Positions 6,440-11,595 of a stretch of 11,595 nt of DNA are shown here, in pieces; within the stretch, counting starts at the first letter, position 1; every line of letters begins with the position of its first letter. Position numbers and translations under genes: made by a program. The notes under the pieces were generated by a model that worked only from the letters and a program-made list of their open reading frames with translations, was not told the origin of the DNA and made no database searches. This DNA comes from CAKUIA01 sp034180465 (GTDB taxonomy: Bacteria; Verrucomicrobiota; Verrucomicrobiia; Opitutales; Intestinicryptomonadaceae): positions 1-11,595 of the forward strand of contig JAXFOH010000021.1 in NCBI GenBank assembly GCA_034180465.1. Direction: 5' to 3'.

Positions 6440-8749
6440 ATGAACCATAAAAACTTTTTTAAACTTATTTCGCTAATTGCGGCGTTTTTGTTGCTTGCCG
6501 GTTGCGGCAAGAAAGAAGAGCAAAACAAACCCGAACAAAAGACGCTAGAAGTTGCCGAAACTTTCGAGGACGTTCCCCAAGAACCGGAGCAAGCCCAGCC
6601 GCAAAAGCCCGAAGGCCCGTTTCTTAAAACCGAAGTTAAACACGAAGCCCTTTCTAAAAATTCGGTTTTGTTTGCCACGGTAGAAATAGAAAAGAAATTT
6701 GAAAACCCATTCGATTCGAGCGATATTGCTTTGGACGCCACCATAACATGCGGCTCGCAAAGCTACGTTTGGCCTTTGTATTTTACGGGCAAAAAGGGCG
6801 ATATTTCCTACTGGACACTAAAATGCCCGCTTTTACATTCGGGGGCAAGCAAGATTCAATTTAACCTAAAGGCAAAAGACGGCTTTCAAGATTCCGAAGA
6901 AATTTCGTTTACTGTTGCAAATTCCGACATTTCTAGCGGAATCTACAAGACCGCAAAAAGCTCCAACTTTGCGCTGTTCGACGAAAATTCGACGGCATTT
7001 AGGGGCATTGGCGCAAACATTGTTTTAGGCTTGAATGCCGACGAAGCGATTTCGCAAATAAAAACGCTTGCCGAAAACGGCTGCAACATAGCAAGAATTT
7101 CGTTTGCCGATTTTTGGAGTTTTTTCAATATGGGCAAGCCCGTTGTCGATGCCTCCAGCGACTTGGCCTACGAAGTTAAAGACGGCTATTTTAACAAAGA
7201 CGCCTTTCATTCTCTAGATCGCCTTTTTGAAGCCGCTAAAAACAACAATGTAAAACTCATAATTTCATTTTTAAGCGACGATTCGTTTAAGGGGCAAAAC
7301 TACATTGCTTCTTTCCCCGCAAAAACCGCAAAAGATATAAAGCAGTTTATGCAAAGCGAAGCGTCTAAGGCGTATTTTAAAGATTTTATACGCTACTTTG
7401 TTGCAAGGTATGGCTGCCAAAAAGAATTTTTGGCGTGGAATTTATATTCTGCAATCGATAAATATTCGCTGAAAGATGTTGAAGGCAAAATTATGTGGTT
7501 GGACGAAATGACCAACACAATAAAGGAAATCGACATTACCCAAAGAATGAACCTTTCTACTGCGGCTACTTCTTCGGTGTTAGATTCCCTTTGGGCTGGC
7601 GAGTATTCGGCAATGGTGGCTATGGAATCTGCAAATATGCGCGACTACGCCTTTGCGGTAAACGAGCAGTGCGAATTTTTTGCAAAGAAGTATGCAAAGC
7701 CGGCATTTTTTGCGTCTCTTGGTTTAGACAAAAACAAAAGCGGGCACCTAGACCTAAAAATGATGCATTTTCACGATGCATTGTGGGGGGGATTCATGTC
7801 GCAATGCCCCATTTTGCCCATGCCAGACGACTACCAAACACTTGTAAAACGCGAGGCTTTTTACAACTATAAATCAGTTAAGGCGTTTGCCGATTTGGCT
7901 AAATTAGACTATTCAAAAATGCAGTCGTTGCGTCTAAAGGGCGTTGTTCTTTTCCAGCGCAGGGGCGAAGATAAGCTTGAAGTTTTGCCCGCTTTCGGTG
8001 CAACCCACCCCGAAATTATGATCGATGAAAATCTGAACACTGCCGAAATAGACGCGGGCGTTTTGCTTAAAAACACCCTGGCAAGCAGACTTACCGACAA
8101 CTGCCCTATGGTGTTTAATATCGACAAAAACACGGCAGCCGGCACAATTACTTTCAATATAAACGCGGTAAAAAAATCCGACAAACCCTTTGAATTGTCG
8201 TTTATGGTAGACGATGTTTTGGCGGCAACAAAAACAATAAACCCCGCCAATTACGCAAATGCCACCGTTTTGCCCGACGAAGACGCGCAAAAAATTATGT
8301 GCGCCGAAAAGGTTTCGTTTAAGTTTCCAGCAGGCAAGCACAAGCTTTCGCTAGAGGTAAAATCTCAAGACTGGCAAAACCCGTCTTATGCCGACATCGC
8401 TTCCATAGAATTTGCCGGCATGGGCTCGGCGGGCGGCGTAAATCAGGTTTCGGTTTTGGGCGCAAAAAGCGCGACAAAAACGGTTCTTTGGTTTAAAAGG
8501 GCGGGTACGAATAGCTGGGGTTTCTTTAAATATGGCCTTCATAAAAAGACAATTCCCGACCTAAAGCCCTTCGAATATGCAATAGGAAACCTCGACGCAA
8601 ACAGCGAATACCGCGTTGTTTGGTTCGATTCGTATTTGGGCAAGGAAATAGTTTCGGGCGTGCTGAAGACCGACAATGCCGGCACTTTAAAGCTTAGAAC
8701 GGCGGCGTTTAAATACGATATTGCCTGCTTTATAGAAAAGAAAAATTAA
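6440..8749 (+). CDS. DUF5060/GH5-like lipoprotein, probable pseudo-glycosidase
   Basis: Predicted lipoprotein of 769 aa: signal peptide with lipobox LAGC and Cys22, then a Lys/Glu/Pro/Gln linker (about 24-60). An Ig-like domain resembling DUF5060 follows (about 64-160), with FENPF and WPLYFTG. A GH5/cellulase-like TIM barrel spans about 185-480, with FRGIGANIV, GCNIARISFADFW and HFHDALWGGFMS. Next come a jelly-roll, CBM-like part (about 555-660, FPAGKHKLSLEV) and a C-terminal beta domain (about 668-769, ending with YRVVWFDSYLGKE), as in bacterial GH5-type enzymes. The two catalytic Glu are missing: WNLYSAID (333-340) stands where WELxNE is expected, with Ala338 for Glu, and PAFFASLG (421-428) stands where the GEFG motif is expected, with Ser426 for Glu. 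A binding or structural role is therefore more likely than hydrolysis. It lies 55 nt after hemD and 21 nt before gspG. The family call is from motif recollection. Confidence 0.78.
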   Translation: MNHKNFFKLISLIAAFLLLAGCGKKEEQNKPEQKTLEVAETFEDVPQEPEQAQPQKPEGPFLKTEVKHEALSKNSVLFATVEIEKKFENPFDSSDIALDATITCGSQSYVWPLYFTGKKGDISYWTLKCPLLHSGASKIQFNLKAKDGFQDSEEISFTVANSDISSGIYKTAKSSNFALFDENSTAFRGIGANIVLGLNADEAISQIKTLAENGCNIARISFADFWSFFNMGKPVVDASSDLAYEVKDGYFNKDAFHSLDRLFEAAKNNNVKLIISFLSDDSFKGQNYIASFPAKTAKDIKQFMQSEASKAYFKDFIRYFVARYGCQKEFLAWNLYSAIDKYSLKDVEGKIMWLDEMTNTIKEIDITQRMNLSTAATSSVLDSLWAGEYSAMVAMESANMRDYAFAVNEQCEFFAKKYAKPAFFASLGLDKNKSGHLDLKMMHFHDALWGGFMSQCPILPMPDDYQTLVKREAFYNYKSVKAFADLAKLDYSKMQSLRLKGVVLFQRRGEDKLEVLPAFGATHPEIMIDENLNTAEIDAGVLLKNTLASRLTDNCPMVFNIDKNTAAGTITFNINAVKKSDKPFELSFMVDDVLAATKTINPANYANATVLPDEDAQKIMCAEKVSFKFPAGKHKLSLEVKSQDWQNPSYADIASIEFAGMGSAGGVNQVSVLGAKSATKTVLWFKRAGTNSWGFFKYGLHKKTIPDLKPFEYAIGNLDANSEYRVVWFDSYLGKEIVSGVLKTDNAGTLKLRTAAFKYDIACFIEKKN

Positions 8750-8770
8750 TCCGAAACAAATTCCAAAAAA

Positions 8771-9220
8771 ATGCGTTTAACCAACATTATGAAATTTCGT
8801 AAAAATAAAAGCCGCAAAGCGTTTACGCTTATGGAAATAATTTTGGTTGTAGCTCTTCTTGCGCTGCTTATGTCGCTTGTTGTGGGCAACCTGGACGGGC
8901 TGTATTCAGAAAGCCAGTCGAAAGTGGCAAAGACTTTTGTGAACGGAACGATGTCGGCTCCGCTTATGGCGTATAAAATTTCTATGGGCAGGTATCCTAC
9001 CACCGAAGAGGGCTTGGAAGCTCTTGTAAAGTCGCCTGAAGAAGACTCGCGTTGGAAGGGGCCCTACATAAAGCAGCTGCAGTCCGACCCTTGGGGCAAT
9101 AAATATATGTATGCATGCCCTGGGGAGCACAATAAAGACTCGTACGACTTGTGGTCGGCTGGCCCCGATGGCAAAGACGGCACCGACGACGACATAGGCA
9201 ACTGGGTTAGCGAAGAATAA
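8771..9220 (+). CDS. gspG: T2SS major pseudopilin GspG
   Basis: Major subunit of the periplasmic pseudopilus that drives type II secretion. It has a class III prepilin leader ending RKA, cleaved before FTLMEI (residues 18-23 from this start). Glu22 is the conserved mature Glu5, and a hydrophobic helix of about 20 residues follows. The globular part is diagnostic for GspG: GRYPTTEEGLEALV (73-86), GPYIKQLQSDPWGNKY (97-112), and the calcium-site loop LWSAGPDGKDGTDDDIGNW (127-145). The length (149 aa) is typical. An in-frame ATG at 8789 gives a shorter, basic leader (MKFRKNKSRKA) and the same ATT-ATG context as hemD, and is at least as likely to be the true start. It is the first gene of gspGHIJK; gspH begins 5 nt after its stop. 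No Shine-Dalgarno sequence is seen. Confidence 0.95.
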   Translation: MRLTNIMKFRKNKSRKAFTLMEIILVVALLALLMSLVVGNLDGLYSESQSKVAKTFVNGTMSAPLMAYKISMGRYPTTEEGLEALVKSPEEDSRWKGPYIKQLQSDPWGNKYMYACPGEHNKDSYDLWSAGPDGKDGTDDDIGNWVSEE

Positions 9221-9225
9221 ACGCT

Positions 9226-9723
9226 ATGTGTTTTTACGCCACGCGCCGCGCATTCACGTTGCTGGAAACGGTTGTGTGTCTGGCAATAATATGTGTGTTA
9301 GTGGGCGTAATTTCGGCGAATTTCGATTCGCTTTTAAATTCGGTAAATTCGCAATCGCCGACACAAGTTTTTGCAAACGCTGTAAAAAGGGCGTATAACT
9401 GCGCCGCCGAAAAGGGAACAAAAACAGTTTTGTTTTTCGATTCCGAAAGCGCAAACCTAGTGCTTTGCAGCGGCGAAACTATGCGGGAAATTGCGCGCTA
9501 TAAACTGCCGCAAAGCGAAATTTTGCTTGCATTCGAGCCTGTGTATCCCGAAACGGTAAACATTTCGCAGCATACCTTCGGCGAGCTAAAAGAGCTGCGA
9601 GAACTTTCGTTTTTCCCCGACGGAACGTGCACGCCCGCAAAAATTCTGTTCGGCTATAAAAACGAAAATTATGAATTTAAATGCGATACGTTTTCGGGTG
9701 TGCTTGTAAAAGATGAAAACTAA
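9226..9723 (+). CDS. gspH: T2SS minor pseudopilin, GspH type
   Basis: Minor pseudopilin of the T2SS tip complex, inserted in the inner membrane and then assembled into the pseudopilus. 165 aa. The leader MCFYATRRA is cleaved before FTLLET, so Glu14 is mature Glu5; the hydrophobic helix covers about residues 10-30. The C-terminal half contains LSFFPDGTCTPAKILF (128-142), matching the FxPDG-x-I pattern common in GspH/FimT-like proteins, which supports H over I or J. Assignment also rests on position: it is second, between gspG and gspI. It overlaps gspI by 11 nt, indicating translational coupling. Several Cys residues (81, 135, 153) are present in the globular part, and a disulfide is possible. 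No Shine-Dalgarno sequence is seen before the ATG. Confidence 0.85.
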   Translation: MCFYATRRAFTLLETVVCLAIICVLVGVISANFDSLLNSVNSQSPTQVFANAVKRAYNCAAEKGTKTVLFFDSESANLVLCSGETMREIARYKLPQSEILLAFEPVYPETVNISQHTFGELKELRELSFFPDGTCTPAKILFGYKNENYEFKCDTFSGVLVKDEN

Positions 9724-10168
9724 AGCCGCATTTACTTTGGTGGAAACCATTGCAGCCCTTGCAATATTCGTGCTTATGGCAACGGCTATAGGCAGTGCCG
9801 TATACAGCCTTAAGTGCCTGGTAGACTTGCCCGAAAAGAATCCAGATTTCGACGCCCAGCGCGAATTTATAAGAGCCAAAATTTTGGAGATTTCCTCGCG
9901 CGACGATTTGGAATCGGGCATAGAGTGCGACTTGTTCGATTCCGCAAAAGCCGAAGTTGTATGCCAAATAGAGGAAACGGAAATACCCGATTTGTTTTTG
10001 ATTGCAGCTTCTGTTAAATTGCACGAATTTTCGTATACCGAAAATTTATATGTAATAAGAAGCTCGTGGTACGAAAATTCCGACACGCGCCAAACTCTTA
10101 CAGACGACAGGCGCGATTATTTGGAACAAAAGCGTATAAGCGACTATTCGCAAAGGCATAAAAAATGA
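9713..10168 (+). CDS. gspI: T2SS minor pseudopilin, GspI type
   Basis: Minor pseudopilin that in studied systems forms the I-J-K tip trimer. 151 aa. The very short leader MKTKAA is cleaved before FTLVET, with Glu11 as mature Glu5. The helix TIAALAIFVLMATAIGSAV has the ALAIF signature common in GspI. The globular domain is acidic and divergent, and the C-terminus is unusually charged (RRDYLEQKR and a final RHKK). The I assignment relies on the ALAIF helix and gene order, since the soluble part is not diagnostic by eye. It overlaps gspH by 11 nt and gspJ by the 4 nt ATGA. Confidence 0.82.
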   Translation: MKTKAAFTLVETIAALAIFVLMATAIGSAVYSLKCLVDLPEKNPDFDAQREFIRAKILEISSRDDLESGIECDLFDSAKAEVVCQIEETEIPDLFLIAASVKLHEFSYTENLYVIRSSWYENSDTRQTLTDDRRDYLEQKRISDYSQRHKK

Positions 10169-10878
10169 AAAGACGCGCATTTTCGCTAATAGAGCTTTTA
10201 ATGTCGCTGGCGGTGGCTGCAATGGTAATGATGGCGTGCGTATCGCTTTTCCTTTCAATGGCAAAATTGTCGGAAAGTGCCGAAAATGCTTCCGAACTTT
10301 TGCAAAGGGCAACTTCTGCGGAAAAGTTTTTAAGGTGCGCTTTTGTAAATTCGTCTTTTCCGCAAAGAATGCCCGAAGAGCTTGTAGGCAACGTGCGCGC
10401 AGGGAACGGAACAATTAGAATTGGGCAATATCCCGAAAATACCGATACCGAGGAACTTAATTTGTGCTTTGGCATAGAGAGGTTTCACCCGCTGTTTTTG
10501 GCTGCCGACGGCTTTGCAAAAGAAAAAATTTGCTGGCTTAAATTCGAAAAAGATACGGGGCTTTTTATTATATGGACGTTTGTTGATTTAGAATACGAAA
10601 AAACCGAGCGCACAATTTACAAAACAAAAATCTCCGACTGCGTAGCCGATGTTTCCTATATGTTCTACTCGGAAGAATACGGCTGGCAAGAGGAGGAAAC
10701 TATTTCGCAACACAGCGACAATGCGGGGCTTATTCCCCACTATATAAAAATTGTGTTTTTTGACGCCGACAAAACTCTTACCAAATACATTCCATTATAC
10801 TCGTTTTTAGAGGGCGAAAAAAAGGCGTCGGCAAGGGAAAGGCAAAGCGGCAGAAGGGGGGTTGTTCAGTATGAATAA
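10165..10878 (+). CDS. gspJ: T2SS minor pseudopilin, GspJ type
   Basis: Minor pseudopilin of the tip complex. 237 aa, within the usual GspJ range of about 200-240 and longer than I or H. The leader MKRRA is cleaved before FSLIEL, with Glu10 as mature Glu5, followed by a Met/Ala-rich hydrophobic helix to about residue 30. The soluble domain has alternating strands (for example LFIIWTFVDLEYE and PHYIKIVFF). The tail of about 22 residues after YSFLEG is very basic (ARERQSGRRG). Starts at an ATGA overlap with gspI; AAGG lies 8 nt upstream and may act as a weak ribosome binding site. It overlaps gspK by 8 nt. Named J from size and position; an alternative name for a generic minor pseudopilin cannot be excluded. 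Confidence 0.82.
   Translation: MKRRAFSLIELLMSLAVAAMVMMACVSLFLSMAKLSESAENASELLQRATSAEKFLRCAFVNSSFPQRMPEELVGNVRAGNGTIRIGQYPENTDTEELNLCFGIERFHPLFLAADGFAKEKICWLKFEKDTGLFIIWTFVDLEYEKTERTIYKTKISDCVADVSYMFYSEEYGWQEEETISQHSDNAGLIPHYIKIVFFDADKTLTKYIPLYSFLEGEKKASARERQSGRRGVVQYE
10854..10861 (+). promoter_or_regulatory. Shine-Dalgarno-like site of gspK inside gspJ
   Basis: AAGGGGGG lies 9 nt before the gspK ATG, inside the gspJ coding sequence. Most other genes in this cluster have no purine-rich site, so this supports ATG 10871 as the start despite the overlap. Confidence 0.55.
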
Positions 10879-11595
10879 AAGGGCTTCGCTTTTGGTTTAC
10901 GTTTTGGGAATGATGGCGTTGTTGTCGGCAATGTTTGTTTTGGCTTTTGATAAGATAAAAAGCTCTGTTGCCCCAAAAGCTTGCGACTTGGAAAACGCCC
11001 AGCTTAGAATAGACGCCTACAACGCGCTAAACGCCGCCATTGCGGTTATTGAAGAATACCGCTATTTAGACGGCGGAATTTTTGCCACAGAGCAGGGGTG
11101 GGATTTGCCTTTAAGCGAAAATAGAATAGAATTTTTAAGCGAAAATAAAGTGTTTGTAAATGTTTCGGACGAGTCTGCAAAGCTTTCGCTGCCCAATGCA
11201 AACGCCGAAATTTTAAGTGCGCTTTTCCAGACAATGGACATTCCCGAAAGCGATGCCATAGAGCTTGCCGACTGCTTTGTAGACTGGATAGATTCCGATT
11301 CAAACCCGCGCCTAAAGGGGGCCGAAACAGACGATTACGACCGCGATGCCCCCAAGCCGCCAAACCGAAACATAAGGGATTTTTACGAATTAAGATTTAT
11401 AAAAAATTTCGACAAATATTTTTTTGACGAAAATGGGCGCGAAAACGACAACTACAAATTGTTTGTGCAAAACACGTCTTTGGAGCTTTTTGAAAAAATA
11501 AACGTAAACACGGCATCGGCGTTCATTATAGAAACGTTCTATAAGAAGCAGGACAAAGAGCTGGACGCCTCGCTTATGGACGCTATAAAAGGCAT
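10871..11595 (+). CDS. gspK: T2SS minor pseudopilin GspK, 3'-truncated by window edge
   Basis: The largest minor pseudopilin, which caps the pseudopilus. The frame from ATG 10871 stays open to the edge, giving 241 complete codons; the family is usually about 300-380 aa, so the C-terminal part is missing. Short basic N-terminus MNKRA, then the hydrophobic helix SLLVYVLGMMALLSAM. As expected for GspK, the mature position 5 is not Glu (it is Tyr10 if cleavage follows Ala5). The GspK signature is clear: FVDWIDSDSNPR (residues 136-147), then a polar loop and a proline-rich turn (DAPKPPNRN), then DFYELRFIKNF, matching the family's ELR motif. INVNTASA near the edge is the usual helix-hairpin-like stretch. 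It overlaps gspJ by 8 nt. Confidence 0.93.
   Translation, partial: MNKRASLLVYVLGMMALLSAMFVLAFDKIKSSVAPKACDLENAQLRIDAYNALNAAIAVIEEYRYLDGGIFATEQGWDLPLSENRIEFLSENKVFVNVSDESAKLSLPNANAEILSALFQTMDIPESDAIELADCFVDWIDSDSNPRLKGAETDDYDRDAPKPPNRNIRDFYELRFIKNFDKYFFDENGRENDNYKLFVQNTSLELFEKINVNTASAFIIETFYKKQDKELDASLMDAIKG

Noticed and set aside
7785..7791. G7 run inside the GH-like lipoprotein as a slippage or frameshift site
   Set aside because: The frame stays open and the protein motifs continue correctly on both sides (ALWGGFMS). It is ordinary Gly coding.
1..11595. CRISPR array, insertion sequence, tRNA, phage or defence system
   Set aside because: No spaced direct repeats, terminal inverted repeats, transposase motifs, tRNA cloverleaf or defence-family motifs were seen. 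Every gene has a housekeeping, lipoprotein or secretion identity.
8771..11595. Type IV pilus or competence pseudopilin operon instead of T2SS
   Set aside because: GspG has the T2SS-specific calcium-loop C-terminus, and the last gene carries the GspK DWIDSD and ELR motifs. Together with the G-H-I-J-K order, this is characteristic of T2SS.

Overview
The window looks like a chromosomal segment of a Gram-negative bacterium of moderate GC content. Two predicted lipoproteins and a type II secretion system (T2SS) pseudopilin operon point to a cell with an outer membrane. Several traits together suggest the Verrucomicrobiota/PVC group, possibly a gut-type Opitutae lineage: a DUF6786-like lipoprotein, a DUF5060/GH5-like lipoprotein, prepilin leaders ending in Ala rather than Gly, and mostly Shine-Dalgarno-less starts. 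That placement is an inference and no marker gene here settles it.

Layout. (1) 1-2358 (+): the 3' nine-tenths or so of valS (valyl-tRNA synthetase), open at the left edge and closed by a clear intrinsic terminator. (2) 2505-3193 (-): rpmI and rplT (ribosomal proteins L35 and L20) with their own terminator facing that of valS. infC is not directly upstream. (3) 3194-3315: an AT-rich divergent promoter region. (4) 3316 to the right edge (+): a long run of closely packed genes with no convincing internal terminator. They are a DUF6786-like lipoprotein, an M42 metallo-aminopeptidase, hemD (uroporphyrinogen-III synthase), a large DUF5060/GH5-like lipoprotein, and then gspG, gspH, gspI, gspJ and the 5' part of gspK, which runs off the window.

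How the genes fit together. valS, rpmI, rplT and hemD are housekeeping genes. gspG-K encode the complete pseudopilus of a T2SS: GspG is the major pilin and H, I, J and K are the minor tip subunits. The secretin, ATPase and platform genes are not in view. The large lipoprotein starts 55 nt after hemD and ends 21 nt before gspG, so it is probably expressed with the secretion genes.

The most interesting observation is that this lipoprotein keeps the architecture of a DUF5060/GH5-type glycosidase but lacks Glu at both positions where the acid/base and nucleophile should be. It is probably a non-catalytic, glycan-binding or structural descendant. I see no CRISPR array, insertion sequence, tRNA, phage gene or defence system. 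Apart from the pseudoenzyme and its link to the T2SS operon, the region is ordinary core genome.
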